This document shows positions 35,203-44,297 of a stretch of DNA of 64,000 nt, in pieces. Under the pieces are notes generated by a model, which was not told the DNA's origin, did no database searches, and saw only the letters and a list, made by a program, of their open reading frames with translations. The first letter of the stretch is position 1. Every line of letters starts with the position of its first letter. The stretch is from Bacillota bacterium (GTDB lineage: Bacteria > Bacillota > Sulfobacillia > JACIYH01), in NCBI GenBank assembly GCA_030019365.1, contig JASEFA010000002.1, forward strand, positions 18,046 through 82,045. Direction: 5' to 3'. Made by a program: the position numbers and the translations under genes.

Positions 35203-36468
35203 GTGGCCATCAGTGTCATGGAGGCGCTGCGCATAGGCAAACTCCAGCGGGCCCGTGTTCTGGCCGGCCGCCGGGGGCTCGGCAGGCTCATCGAGCACGT
35301 GGACGTCATCGAAATGCCCGAGATCGACCCCTGGGTACGAGCGAACGTCCTGTATCTGACCAGCTTCTACGCCATCAGGGACAATCTACGGACCCAGCAG
35401 GACCTCATCCGTTACCTGGCCGCGCACGGGGCAGCCGCCATAGCGCTCGATACCAAGAGCTACCTCAACGGTGCTCCCCCGCAGGTACTCGAGGTGGCGG
35501 AGTCGTGCGATTTTCCCGTCATCGAGATCCCGGAAGACGCCAGCTACATCGACATCATCACTCCGGTGCTGGAAGCGGTGTTCACCCGCAAGCGCAGCCG
35601 GGACGATTTCCTGGAAGACCTCCTGGAGGGCAACGTCAAACCCGAGGCGATCCAGCAACGGGCCAGGTACCTGGCCTGGAAGCTGGATGGCAAGCGCACG
35701 GTGCTCATCGTTGACCTGGACGATTTCCAATCGTTCTGCCTGTCAGGCCGCCTCTCCGAGCGGGCCATCCAGGAATTGAAGAGGCGCTTCCTGGCCGTAG
35801 TGGCGGAGACCACCCACAGGACCCTGGCAGGAGAGCACGTGGTGGCTCCCCGCAGCGACAGCGTGGTGATCCTGGCCCAGGTACCCGACGATAACCTATC
35901 CCCCACCTCCCCCTATCCCTGCCCCCTGCCCCCCGCCCCGCGGGCGACCATCGAGGACCTGGCCCTCAGGGTTAAGCAGGCGGCCGCGCGTGTCCTGCCC
36001 GGTCTCACTCTCTCGGTGGGGATAGGCCTCTTGTGCAACTGTCCCTCCCAGATCGCAGAAAGCTTTGCAGCCGCCGGAGATGCCCTCAACATCAGCCTCG
36101 GGCTGGCGGGAGGCGACCGCATCGCCTTTTATCAGGACCTGGGGATACATCGCCTCTTGCTGAGGATCGGACCGCAGGCGGAACTGGAGCGGTTCGTGAG
36201 CGAAGAAATCGGCCCCCTCATCGAACACGACCGCCGCCGGGGCTCCCAGCTTGTGCGCACGCTGGAAGTATTCCTGGACAGCGGATGTCACCTGGAGAGG
36301 GCCGCTTCCCGGCTCTACGTCCACCGGAATTCGCTCAAGTACCGCCTTACCCGGATCAAGCAACTCTTACGGCTGACCAGCCTGGAAGGCGAACGCCTCG
36401 CCTCCCTCGCCTTCGCCGTCAAGGCCCATCGCATCCTGACCGAACGCAACCGGGCCGATGCCCGATGA
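35203..36468 (+). CDS. PucR family transcriptional regulator
   Basis: A 421-residue regulator of the PucR type; PucR of Bacillus subtilis controls purine catabolism. An N-terminal PucR ligand domain (about 1-135: RARVLAGRRGLGRLIEHVDVIEMPEIDPWVRANVLYLTSFY in family context) is followed by a degenerate GGDEF-like middle region and a C-terminal HTH_30 domain (HLERAASRLYVHRNSLKYRL). GTG 35203 has AGGGGGA seven bases upstream; ATG 35218 is an alternative. Between the last two domains is a Pro-rich insertion (DDNLSPTSPYPCPLPPAP) not expected in the family. Divergent from the 24534-34890 operon, which it probably controls. Confidence 0.88.
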   Translation: MAISVMEALRIGKLQRARVLAGRRGLGRLIEHVDVIEMPEIDPWVRANVLYLTSFYAIRDNLRTQQDLIRYLAAHGAAAIALDTKSYLNGAPPQVLEVAESCDFPVIEIPEDASYIDIITPVLEAVFTRKRSRDDFLEDLLEGNVKPEAIQQRARYLAWKLDGKRTVLIVDLDDFQSFCLSGRLSERAIQELKRRFLAVVAETTHRTLAGEHVVAPRSDSVVILAQVPDDNLSPTSPYPCPLPPAPRATIEDLALRVKQAAARVLPGLTLSVGIGLLCNCPSQIAESFAAAGDALNISLGLAGGDRIAFYQDLGIHRLLLRIGPQAELERFVSEEIGPLIEHDRRRGSQLVRTLEVFLDSGCHLERAASRLYVHRNSLKYRLTRIKQLLRLTSLEGERLASLAFAVKAHRILTERNRADAR

Positions 36469-36558
36469 CCCCGCTGCGAGGCAAGCGATTGCGCCGGCAC
36501 CCACCACACCTCACTCGGGCCCGCTGTGCATGGGAGATGTTAGGGGTATTTCCAGTCG

Positions 36559-36590
36559 TTGAAGGAATTGGTCGGTGCGTGTAGTATAAT
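36559..36590 (+). promoter_or_regulatory. Possible promoter of the subtilase gene
   Basis: A perfect -10 TATAAT (36585-36590) lies 38 bases before the start codon in an AT-rich patch. The best -35, TTGAAG (36559-36564), is 20 bases away, longer than usual, so the exact form is uncertain. The 36469-36558 spacer shows nothing else. Confidence 0.5.
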
Positions 36591-36627
36591 TACAATAATG
36601 GCAGAACACGGCAGAGGAGGTGAAGGC

Positions 36628-38340
36628 ATGCGTAGAGTTGCGTTGGTGTTGCTGGCCCTGACCTGTGCGCTCGTGCTGGCCGCCCCGGTGGCCGCCGGAG
36701 AGAGCCTGGTGCCGGCAGCACCCATTGGGGACGCGGCAGTCCCGGTCCAGGCGCCCGGGGCAAAGGCGCCGGCGGAAGGGGCACCGTTACCTTTCCTGGG
36801 CGACCGGGACGGGAACGGTCTGGCAGACGACCTGGATGAATGCCTCACCGGGGTCGGTCCCGGGGAAGGCGTCCCGGTGGTGGTGGTCCTCAGGGAGGCT
36901 CCAGAGGAAGGTGTGATGGCTCGGGTCGAGGAAACCGCCGGCGGGTTCCAGGTGAGGACGCAGTGGAAACACGCCCTCAACGGTTTCGCCGCTACGCTCA
37001 CCCGTGGCCAGATTGAAGCGCTGGCCCGCAGCCCGCTCGTGGCGCGTATCGACCGGGACCGTGAGGTCCACGCCTTGCTGGATAAAGCGACGTACTGGAC
37101 GGGCGTCAGGCAGGCGTGGGCTGACTTCGGGGTGACCGGTGACCGGGATGGCAACCCGGACTCGTACTCGAACAACGACGTGGTGATCGCCGTCCTCGAC
37201 ACCGGTATCGATGCCACCCACGTCGACCTGGACGGGGGCAAGGTCATTGGCTGGTACGACGTGATCAACGGCCTGACCAGCCCCTACGACGACCACGGCC
37301 ACGGTACCCACGTGGCCAGCATCGCTGCGGGCACCGGCGAAGGGAACTCGGCATACCGTGGTGTGGCACCGGGGGCCGCCCTGGTAGGCATCAAGGTGCT
37401 GGACGCCAACGGCAGCGGCACTACCAGCGGGATCATCACGGGTATCGACTGGATGATCGCGAACAAGAGCACGTACGGCATCCGCGTCGGTAACATGAGT
37501 CTGGGTTCCAGTGGGTCGTCCGATGGTACCGACTCACTGTCCCTGGCCGTCAACAACGCCGTGAGCAACGGGATCGTCATGGCGGTGGCGGCGGGGAACT
37601 CCGGGCCGGCCACGTACACCATCGGTTCTCCTGCCGCCGCAGCCGATGCCATCACCGTTGGGGCGCTGTACGATCCCGGGGAGAAGGGTTGGGTGCTGGC
37701 TGAGTTCTCCAGCCGGGGTCCCACGGCCGATGGCCGCACGAAACCCGACATCTGCACGCCCGGACGTTATATAACGGCTGCACAGGCCAACTCCGGGAAC
37801 GGCTACGTCACTTACAGCGGCACCTCCATGGCCACGCCCTTCCTGGCGGGCGTGGTGGCCCTGATGCTGGACGCGAACTACGGCCTCACGGACGCCCAGG
37901 TGAAGGACATCCTGTACAGCGGCACCAACGTGAAGGACTTCGGCCCCGCGGGCAAGGACATCGACTTCGGTTACGGCATCAGCCTCTGCTACAATGCCGT
38001 CAAGCAGGCGGGCGGGTACTCGGGTACCTGGAGCGATGGCCTCAGCTTTGGTTACGCTTCCGGATACCTTTCCGGCAGGGGTGATGCCGACTGGTGGCAG
38101 TTCGACGTCACCGATGCCTCCCGGCCGGTCGGCATCACGCTGGTTATCGTCGACTGGGCGGTGAACAGGGACTTCGATGTCTACCTGTACGATCCCGCGG
38201 GGACCCTGGTGGCTTCTTCCACAGGCACCAAGCGGCAGGAGCAGATCCTCTACCAGCCCACGGCTACCGGGACTTACCTGATCAGGGTCTATTCCTTCCT
38301 GGGCTCGGGCAGTTACTGGTTCAACGTGAGCTGGAAATAG
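36628..38340 (+). CDS. Secreted subtilisin-like serine protease (S8) with C-terminal PPC domain
   Basis: Extracellular protease of 570 residues. ATG 36628 follows AGGAGGTGA. Signal peptide MRRVALVLLALTCALVLAAP; then a prosegment with a calcium-loop-like stretch GDRDGNGLADDLDECL (about 59-74) and an inhibitor-like propeptide. The catalytic triad is in AVLDTGID (Asp about 191), DDHGHGTHVAS (His about 226) and SGTSMATPFLAGV (Ser about 399); the oxyanion Asn is in AVAAGNSGP. The last 100 residues (GDADWWQFDVTDAS to LIRVYSFLGSGSYWFNVSW) form a bacterial pre-peptidase C-terminal domain, often removed on maturation. It stands alone, with its own promoter and a hairpin after it. Probably scavenges protein for the peptide importers. 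Confidence 0.95.
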   Translation: MRRVALVLLALTCALVLAAPVAAGESLVPAAPIGDAAVPVQAPGAKAPAEGAPLPFLGDRDGNGLADDLDECLTGVGPGEGVPVVVVLREAPEEGVMARVEETAGGFQVRTQWKHALNGFAATLTRGQIEALARSPLVARIDRDREVHALLDKATYWTGVRQAWADFGVTGDRDGNPDSYSNNDVVIAVLDTGIDATHVDLDGGKVIGWYDVINGLTSPYDDHGHGTHVASIAAGTGEGNSAYRGVAPGAALVGIKVLDANGSGTTSGIITGIDWMIANKSTYGIRVGNMSLGSSGSSDGTDSLSLAVNNAVSNGIVMAVAAGNSGPATYTIGSPAAAADAITVGALYDPGEKGWVLAEFSSRGPTADGRTKPDICTPGRYITAAQANSGNGYVTYSGTSMATPFLAGVVALMLDANYGLTDAQVKDILYSGTNVKDFGPAGKDIDFGYGISLCYNAVKQAGGYSGTWSDGLSFGYASGYLSGRGDADWWQFDVTDASRPVGITLVIVDWAVNRDFDVYLYDPAGTLVASSTGTKRQEQILYQPTATGTYLIRVYSFLGSGSYWFNVSWK

Positions 38341-38377
38341 GGGAGATCCAGGCCGGGCCAACGGCTCACAGAGTATG

Positions 38378-38413
38378 CACAGGCGCATCGCGGGACCGGG
38401 ATGCGCCCGTGTG
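38378..38413. terminator. Hairpin between convergent subtilase and lemA genes
   Basis: CACAGGCGCATC pairs with GATGCGCC-C-GTGTG (one bulge) around a short loop, 38 bases past the subtilase stop and about 38 bases before the lemA stop. A short T-rich stretch follows on the plus strand. Probably a terminator for the plus-strand gene and possibly for both. Confidence 0.6.
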
Positions 38414-38450
38414 ATCCTCCTTTAAAAGAAGTTGAACTCGGGGACGCCGG

Positions 38451-39032
38451 CTACTTGCCGAAGTTCACGCGGGGGGCGGTCTCGGCCCCCTCCTGGGCCT
38501 GGAAATAGGGCCGCTGGTCGAACCCCAGAGCCCCGGCCAGCAGGACGGTGGGGAACGTGCGGATTATGCGGTTGTACTGTTTCACCGCCTCGTTGTAACG
38601 CATGCGCGCCACGTTGATGCGGTTCTCCGTACCCGCCAGCTCGTCCATCATGCGGTTGAACTGCTCGTTGGCCTTCAGGTCCGGGTACCGCTCCACGATC
38701 ACCAGCAGCCGGGCCAGCGCGCTCTCCATCTGGTTGGCCGCCTGCACCTGCTCGGAGGTGCTGGCCGCCCCGGCCAGCCTGGCCCTCGCCTCTGCGACGG
38801 CGGTGAACACCTCCTGCTCGTGAGCGGCATATCCCTTAACCGTCTCCACCAGGTTGGGGATGAGGTCATAGCGCCGCTGCAGCTGGCTCTCAATCTGCGC
38901 CCACTGCTCGTTGACCTGCTCGGACACATTCACCAGGCGGTTGTAGGTGGCGGCCAGCGTGCCACCGGCCGCCAGGAAGATAGCCAGCACCACGGCCAGG
39001 ACCACCACAATCGTTCTCCGCAATCTCCTCAC
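38451..39032 (-). CDS. lemA: LemA family membrane protein
   Basis: A 193-residue LemA protein with one N-terminal membrane helix (TIVVVLAVVLAIFLAAGG) and a cytoplasmic helical bundle. Family motifs are YNRLVNVSEQVNEQWAQIESQLQRR, then DLIPNLVETVKGYAAHE, and ENRINVARMRYNEAVKQYNRIIRTFP. GTG 39032 is used; TTG 39023 is possible. It is usually found next to TPM-domain proteins, as here (39141-40157). The pair may act in envelope proteostasis, but the function is not established. Confidence 0.93.
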   Translation of the reverse strand: MRRLRRTIVVVLAVVLAIFLAAGGTLAATYNRLVNVSEQVNEQWAQIESQLQRRYDLIPNLVETVKGYAAHEQEVFTAVAEARARLAGAASTSEQVQAANQMESALARLLVIVERYPDLKANEQFNRMMDELAGTENRINVARMRYNEAVKQYNRIIRTFPTVLLAGALGFDQRPYFQAQEGAETAPRVNFGK

Positions 39033-39140
39033 CCTTCCTCCGCTTCTTCCGGGCAGCGCGGGCCCGGTACTGTCAATCTGGTGTTGCCCGGTATCGAGCG
39101 TGGGCCCCCGCGGGCGGCACTCCCCGGCCCCGGGGTGCGG

Positions 39141-40157
39141 TCACCAGCCCCGGCCGGCTCCCCCGCCGCCGCTGCGCCCTCTCCCGAAGCCACCGAACTT
39201 GCCGCCCGAGCGTCCGGACCAGCCTCCCCCACCGAAAGGCCCCCAGAACGGCCCGCCCCGGCGGGAGGTACCCGTCCCGTACACGGGGACCAGCCGGGTC
39301 AGCACCCGCTTCTTCTCCCGCCGGTAGCCGCAGCGGGGACATGTGTACAGCACCAGGGCCGTGCCGGTGGCCAGCATGGTGGCCGGGGTCACCACCTTCT
39401 CCCGGACCAGCAGGCGGGCGTGGCAGGAAGGGCAGCGGGGTGAACCGGCGCGGGCCAGGACGTACACCAGGAAGATCACAAATGCTGCCATGCCCAGCCC
39501 GAACAGCACCGGGAAGGCCACCGCCGAAACCGGCGCGGGCCGGGCGGGCCCACGCTCCGCCTCCTCCGCCGGAGCGGCCCCGATTTCGGCCGCCAGGGCG
39601 CGGGCGCAGGCGGACAGCCCCTCGCCGTATCTGCCCTCCTTGAACGCGGGCACCAGGTAGCGATCCAGGATGGCACCCACCTTGCCGTCAGGGAGGACGC
39701 CCTCCAGCCCGTACCCCACCTCCACCCAGACCCGGCGGTCTTCCATGGCCGCCAGAATGAGGACGCCGTTGTCCCTGCCCTTTTTGCCGATCCCCCAGGC
39801 TTCGAACAGCCGCACCGCATACATCTGGATGCTCTCGTCACCGGTGCGCCGGACGGTGACAATGGCCATTTCCGCCCCCGTCCGGGCTTCCAGGGAGGAG
39901 CAGAACTCCTCCAGACTCTGCCGCTCGGCGGCGGAGAGCACCCCCGCAAAGTCGTTCACGAACCCGCTGGGCGCGGGCAATCCCCCGGACGCCCCCGGCA
40001 CCGATACCCCCACCTCGGACGCGCCCGACCCGGGTGCCCCTGCCCCGGATGCCGCTGCACCCCACGTCTCCACCAGGGTCACCGTCACCAGGAAGGCAAC
40101 TGCGAGGATCAGGGTGAGGGTGCGCGCCGCCCCGGACGCCGGGACCCTCTTGCTCAC
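39141..40157 (-). CDS. TPM-domain (YgcG-like) membrane protein with zinc ribbon
   Basis: A 338-residue membrane protein. A signal/anchor (TLTLILAVAFLVTVTLVE) precedes a TPM domain (about residues 80-205; GFVNDFAGVLSAAERQSLEEF, GKKGRDNGVLILAAMEDRRV). A second membrane helix (AVAFPVLFGLGMAAFVIFLVYVLA) follows, then a four-cysteine zinc ribbon (CPSCHARLL and CPRCGYRRE) and a Gly/Ser/Trp-rich tail ending GGGGAGRGW, which is common in these proteins. GTG 40157 is taken as start, one base after the RNase H stop; an ATG at 40178 is possible. It precedes lemA by 108 bases, the usual pairing. Confidence 0.9.
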   Translation of the reverse strand: MSKRVPASGAARTLTLILAVAFLVTVTLVETWGAAASGAGAPGSGASEVGVSVPGASGGLPAPSGFVNDFAGVLSAAERQSLEEFCSSLEARTGAEMAIVTVRRTGDESIQMYAVRLFEAWGIGKKGRDNGVLILAAMEDRRVWVEVGYGLEGVLPDGKVGAILDRYLVPAFKEGRYGEGLSACARALAAEIGAAPAEEAERGPARPAPVSAVAFPVLFGLGMAAFVIFLVYVLARAGSPRCPSCHARLLVREKVVTPATMLATGTALVLYTCPRCGYRREKKRVLTRLVPVYGTGTSRRGGPFWGPFGGGGWSGRSGGKFGGFGRGRSGGGGAGRGW

Positions 40158-40158
40158 G

Positions 40159-40722
40159 CTAAGGCCCGCTCCCCTCATCCGCCCGCACGCTCCCCTCATC
40201 CGCCCGCGCGCTCTGCAACGCGGCGTAGCGGCCGACCCAGTCCAGCGTGCGATTGACCAGGGAGTCGGCCGCCCGGTTCTCCTCGCGCCGCACGTGACGG
40301 ATCTCGAACCGGCGCAGCCCGCGGATGAGCCGCTCGGCCTGCCCGTGCAGGTCCACCAGCCTTGGACTCCTCACCCGGTACGCCCCCGTCACCTGGCGGG
40401 CGAGCAGTTCGCTATCCGTAAACACCGTCATCTCGGCCACCTTCGCCCGCCGGGCCTCTTCCAGAACCCAAACCAGAGCAAGGTATTCGGCCACGTTGTT
40501 GGTGGTGACCCCCAGGTACACACAGAACTGCCTTTGATTTCGGGAACCGTCGGTGATCACTCCGGCAGCAGCGGCCGGCCCGGGATTACCCCGGGCCCCC
40601 CCATCGATGTAGACGGTCCACGCCTCACCTGCGTTGCTCCTGCCGCCCAGCTCCCTTACCCCCGTCCCGCCACGCCAGCTGCCCCGCCGGAGGCAGCAGT
40701 CTGCCCACATGCGGCCTCGCAT
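40159..40722 (-). CDS. Ribonuclease HI family protein
   Basis: A 187-residue protein whose RNase H domain begins at about residue 35. It cleaves the RNA strand of RNA-DNA hybrids. The four acidic catalytic residues are visible in YIDGGARGNPG, NNVAEYLALVWVLEEA, FTDSELLARQV and ENRAADSLVN. The first 30 residues (rich in Arg, Trp and Cys) are not conserved. A TATACT box at 40731-40726 would place the transcript start at about 40719, after ATG 40722, so ATG 40710 with an almost leaderless message may be the true start. The C-terminus repeats ADEGS twice. Confidence 0.87.
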   Translation of the reverse strand: MRGRMWADCCLRRGSWRGGTGVRELGGRSNAGEAWTVYIDGGARGNPGPAAAAGVITDGSRNQRQFCVYLGVTTNNVAEYLALVWVLEEARRAKVAEMTVFTDSELLARQVTGAYRVRSPRLVDLHGQAERLIRGLRRFEIRHVRREENRAADSLVNRTLDWVGRYAALQSARADEGSVRADEGSGP

Positions 40723-40885
40723 AAGAGTATAGCATACCGTTTGACGCCGAGAGCTGGCAGGCGGTGCTCTGGTAAGCCGGGCCGAGGCACCGGCCGCCGA
40801 CGGCGAGAGCTGGAGCCGGGTGACTTAACAGTACTGCGTTTGCGGCGGTAGCCTGCGGGCAGTCGTCAGCGGGACCCTCGCTGCG

Positions 40886-41647
40886 TCAGGGAAGGGGACG
40901 GCCGGTGATGTAAGCTTCCGTGCGGGGATCGCGGGGAGCGGTGAACAGGGTTTCGGTGGGTGCCCACTCCACCAGCTCTCCGTCCAGGATGAAGGCGGTG
41001 AGGTCCGAGGCCCGGGCCGCCTGTTGCATGTTATGGGTGACGATGATGATGGTATACCGCTCTTTGAGCTCCTGAATCAGCTGCTCGATGCGCAGGGTGG
41101 AAATGGGATCGAGGGCAGAGCAGGGTTCGTCCAGGAGGATGACCTCCGGTTCCACCGCTAGCACCCGGGCCAGGCAAAGCTGCTGCTGCTGACCGAGGGA
41201 GAGGTCGAGGGCGGGTCGGCGCAGGCGGCCCCGCAGCTCGTCCCAGAGGCCCACCGCCCGCAGGCACTTCTCCACGATCTCCCCCAGTGCGCTGCGGTCG
41301 CGAATGCCGTGCACGCGGGGACCGTAGGCCACGTTGTCGAACACGGACAGCGGAAAGGGATTGGGGCGCTGGAACACCATCCCCACCCGCCGGCGCAGCT
41401 CCTCGAGGAGCATCCCGCCCGTGTAGATGTCCTGGCCATCGAGGAGGACGTTGCCTTCGATGCGCACCTCGGGGATGAGGTCGTTCATGCGGTTGACGGT
41501 GCGCAGCAGGGTGGACTTGCCGCACCCGGAAGGACCGATGATGGCGGTGATGGCCTTTTCCGGGAAGACCAGGGTGATGTCCCGGAGGGCCGGTCTCCCC
41601 CGGTAGGACAGGTGCAGCCGGGATACCACTACCTTACCGTTCACCAA
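40886..41647 (-). CDS. pstB: Phosphate ABC transporter ATP-binding protein (PstB 1)
   Basis: ATPase of the high-affinity phosphate importer, 253 residues. Walker A is [10 protein letters not shown], the Q-loop is [22 protein letters not shown] (intact Gln), Walker B is [15 protein letters not shown], and the switch histidine is in [13 protein letters not shown]. The ABC signature reads LSLGQQQQ where LSGGQ is expected, a degenerate change. It is the last gene of the phoU-pst operon, 114 bases after a second pstB-like gene whose defects are complementary. TTG 41647 has AGGTGAG upstream; GTG 41644 is an alternative. Confidence 0.93.
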   Translation of the reverse strand: MVNGKVVVSRLHLSYRGRPALRDITLVFPEKAITAIIGPSGCGKSTLLRTVNRMNDLIPEVRIEGNVLLDGQDIYTGGMLLEELRRRVGMVFQRPNPFPLSVFDNVAYGPRVHGIRDRSALGEIVEKCLRAVGLWDELRGRLRRPALDLSLGQQQQLCLARVLAVEPEVILLDEPCSALDPISTLRIEQLIQELKERYTIIIVTHNMQQAARASDLTAFILDGELVEWAPTETLFTAPRDPRTEAYITGRPLP

Positions 41648-41761
41648 CCGCCGCTCACCTCATCTTGCCTCCACCCGGCGGGTGCTCACCTGATCCTGCC
41701 TCCGCCCGGCCGCTGCGCCCGCGCCACACGCCCCGGCCGGCGCGCCGGACCACGCCCGCCC

Positions 41762-42580
41762 TTAACCGAAACGGCCGGAGATGTAATCCTCTGTCCGGCG
41801 ATCACCGGGCCGGGTGAAGAGCTGTCCCGCAGGGCCGCACTCCACCAGCTCACCCAGGTAGAAAAACGCCACCCGGCCGCCCAGGCGAGCCGCCTGCTGC
41901 GGGTTGTGGGTCACGAAAACGATGGTATACCTCCCCCGCAGCTGCTCCACCGTTTCCTCCACCCGCAGGGTGGAAATGGGATCCAGCCCCGAGCAGGGCT
42001 CGTCCATGAGGACGACCTCGGGCTCCACCGCCAGCACGCGGGCGATGGAGAGACGTTGCTGCTGACCCCCGGAGAGGCTGAAGGCGGAGTCACCCAGGCG
42101 GTCCTTCGCCTCGTCCCACAGCGCCGCCGCCCGCAGGCTGCGCTCCACCATTTCGGCCAGGCGCCTGCCTCGCACCCCGTGCAGGCGGGGCCCGTAAGCC
42201 ACGTTGTCGAAAATGGACATGGGCAGCGCGATGGGCAGGGCGAATACCATCCCCACTCGCCGGCGCAGGGCATCCACATCCGCACCCGGCCGGTACACGT
42301 CCTGACCGTCTATGAGGAGATCTCCCTCGTGCCGGGTGCCCGAAACCAGGTCGTTCAGCCGGTTCAGGCAGCGCAGAAAGGTGGTCTTCCCGCTGCCCGT
42401 GGGTCCCATGATGGTAAACTGTTCTCCCCGGCTCACCTCCAGGCTGATGCCCTTCAAGGCCTGCACGGTGCCGTACCAGAACTTGAGGTCGCGGGCCAGG
42501 ATCTTCGCCGGCTCCCGCCCGTCCCGCGGGGCCGCCGGGTGCCTGCGGGCCCCTCCCGCTTCGCCGGCCGGGTACGTCAT
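41762..42580 (-). CDS. pstB: Phosphate ABC transporter ATP-binding protein (PstB 2, Q-loop variant)
   Basis: Second PstB-like ATPase, 272 residues, with an extra N-terminus of about 25 residues. Walker A is GPTGSGKTTF, the signature LSGGQQQRLSIARVL is intact, Walker B is VVLMDEPCSGLDPIS, and the switch is VTHNPQQAARLG. The Q-loop reads GMVFALPIALPMSIFDN, so the usual glutamine is alanine. Start ATG 42580 overlaps the pstA stop (ATGA). The pair PstB1/PstB2 may form a heterodimer; replacement for different conditions is the alternative. Confidence 0.92.
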   Translation of the reverse strand: MTYPAGEAGGARRHPAAPRDGREPAKILARDLKFWYGTVQALKGISLEVSRGEQFTIMGPTGSGKTTFLRCLNRLNDLVSGTRHEGDLLIDGQDVYRPGADVDALRRRVGMVFALPIALPMSIFDNVAYGPRLHGVRGRRLAEMVERSLRAAALWDEAKDRLGDSAFSLSGGQQQRLSIARVLAVEPEVVLMDEPCSGLDPISTLRVEETVEQLRGRYTIVFVTHNPQQAARLGGRVAFFYLGELVECGPAGQLFTRPGDRRTEDYISGRFG

Positions 42581-43449
42581 CGTCCCGCCCCCCGCACCCG
42601 GGCCAGGTGGCGGTGCATCAGGTAGTAGGCCACGAAGTTGACGGCCAGCACCGAAAGCACCAGCACCGCAGCGGTGCCGTAGGCGTTCCGCATGGATATC
42701 CCCTCCCGCGCCAGGAGGTAAAAGTGCACCGACATGGTGCGCACGGGGTCCAGTACGGAGCGGGGCACCCGCAGGGAGGCTCCCGCGGTGAAGATCACGG
42801 CCGCCGTTTCCCCCACGCTGCGCCCGACCCCGAGCATGACGCCGGTGAGGATGCCGGGCAGCGCATTGGGCAGCACCACCCGGGTGATGGTCTGCCAGCG
42901 CGACCCTCCCAGGGAGTAGCTCACCTCGCGGTAGGCGCGGGGCACGGCGAGCATGGCTTCCTCGGCCGTACGGATGATGGTGGGCAGGATCATGCCGGCC
43001 AGGGTGAGGGCGCCGGAGAGGATGGACCATCCCATCCCCAGGTAGATGACGAAAAACAGGAAGCCGAATACGCCGAATATGATCGAAGGAATGCCCGCCA
43101 GGGATTCGGTGCCGAAGCGGATGAGAGACACCACGCGCCCCTGGTGGGCGTACTCGGCCAGGTAGATGGCCGTGGCCACTCCCAGGGGAGCCGCCACCAG
43201 CACGGCACCGGCGGTGAGGAGAACGGTGCCCACGATGGTGGGGAAAATGCCGCCCGCCCGGCCCATCTTCTCGGGGGCTTCCAGGAGAAAGGCAGGGGCG
43301 AGGACGGGCAGGCCCTGCCAGAGCACGTACCCCACAATCAGCACCAGGATGCCCACGGCCAGCACGGCGCTGGCCGTCAGCATCCCCCGCATGAGACGGT
43401 CCCGCCGCCGCGAACGCAGTATGACTTCCCGCCCCCAGCGACCGCTCAC
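42577..43449 (-). CDS. pstA: Phosphate ABC transporter permease PstA
   Basis: Membrane permease of 290 residues with about six helices. Typical PstA features are GRAGGIFPTIVGTVLLTAGAVLVAAPLGVA, YLAEYAHQGR, AGIPSIIFGVFGFLFFVIYLG and the contact loop REVSYSLGGSRWQTITRVVLPNALPG. Start GTG 43449 overlaps the pstC stop (GTGA). Together with PstC it forms the phosphate channel served by PstS. Confidence 0.95.
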   Translation of the reverse strand: MSGRWGREVILRSRRRDRLMRGMLTASAVLAVGILVLIVGYVLWQGLPVLAPAFLLEAPEKMGRAGGIFPTIVGTVLLTAGAVLVAAPLGVATAIYLAEYAHQGRVVSLIRFGTESLAGIPSIIFGVFGFLFFVIYLGMGWSILSGALTLAGMILPTIIRTAEEAMLAVPRAYREVSYSLGGSRWQTITRVVLPNALPGILTGVMLGVGRSVGETAAVIFTAGASLRVPRSVLDPVRTMSVHFYLLAREGISMRNAYGTAAVLVLSVLAVNFVAYYLMHRHLARVRGAGR

Positions 43450-44297
43450 CGGGACTTCCCCCTGCCGGCCACCGCTCCGGCCACCAAGTTGAGGACCATG
43501 ATGATCAGGAACAGCACCACCCCCGTGGCGAACAGGGCCTCGCGGTGCTTGCCCGCCGCATAACCCAGCTCCAGGGCGATGTTGGAGGTCAGGGTGCGCA
43601 CCGGGTCCAGGGGGGAAACCGGTACCAGGGTGGCGTTTCCCGCCACCATGATCACCGCCATGGTCTCCCCCACCGCCCTCCCCATACCCAGGATCACCCC
43701 CGCCAGGATGCCCGAGCGGGCCGCCGGCAGCACGCTCATGCTGATGGTCTGCCAGCGGGTGGCCCCCAGGGCCAGGGAGCCTTCCCGGTAGGTGGGCGGC
43801 ACCGCCCGCAGGGCATCATAGGAGACGCTGGTCACCGTGGGCAGGATCATGACCGCCAGCACGCAGGCGGCGGCCAGCACGGAAAAGCCGGGTCCTCCCA
43901 GGAACTGGCGGATCAGGGGGACCAGCAGCACCAGCCCCAGGAAGCCGTACACCACCGAGGGAATCCCCGCCAGCAACTCCAGGGCGGGCTTGACCACCCG
44001 TCCCACCCCTTCGGAGGCCACCTCCGAAAGGTACATGGCACACGCCAGGGCTACGGGCACCCCCAGCACCAGGGCTCCCGCCGTCACCCACAGGGAACCC
44101 ACGATCATGGGCAGGATGCCGAAGTGGCCCCGGGTGGGCGCCCACCTGGTCCCGGCCAGGAACTCCCCCAGTCCCACCTGGGCCATGATGGGAATCCCAC
44201 CCGCGAAAATGAACACGGCGATGAGGCCGAGCAGGCTGAGAGACGAGAACGCCACCACCACGAGCAGGCGATGGATGAGCCACTCCCGGCCTTTCAC
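43446..44297 (-). CDS. pstC: Phosphate ABC transporter permease PstC
   Basis: Permease of 283 residues. Diagnostic stretches: HFGILPMIVGSLWVTAGALVLGVPVALACAMYLSE, ELLAGIPSVVYGFLGLVLLVPL, and the contact loop REGSLALGATRWQTISMSVLPAARSG. GTG 44297 overlaps the pstS stop (GTGA). In the operon order phoU-pstS-pstC-pstA-pstB2-pstB1. Confidence 0.95.
   Translation of the reverse strand: MKGREWLIHRLLVVVAFSSLSLLGLIAVFIFAGGIPIMAQVGLGEFLAGTRWAPTRGHFGILPMIVGSLWVTAGALVLGVPVALACAMYLSEVASEGVGRVVKPALELLAGIPSVVYGFLGLVLLVPLIRQFLGGPGFSVLAAACVLAVMILPTVTSVSYDALRAVPPTYREGSLALGATRWQTISMSVLPAARSGILAGVILGMGRAVGETMAVIMVAGNATLVPVSPLDPVRTLTSNIALELGYAAGKHREALFATGVVLFLIIMVLNLVAGAVAGRGKSR

Noticed and set aside
40723..40885. 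A plus-strand promoter from TTGACG at 40741
   Set aside because: No -10 element lies at a suitable distance and there is no plus-strand gene downstream.
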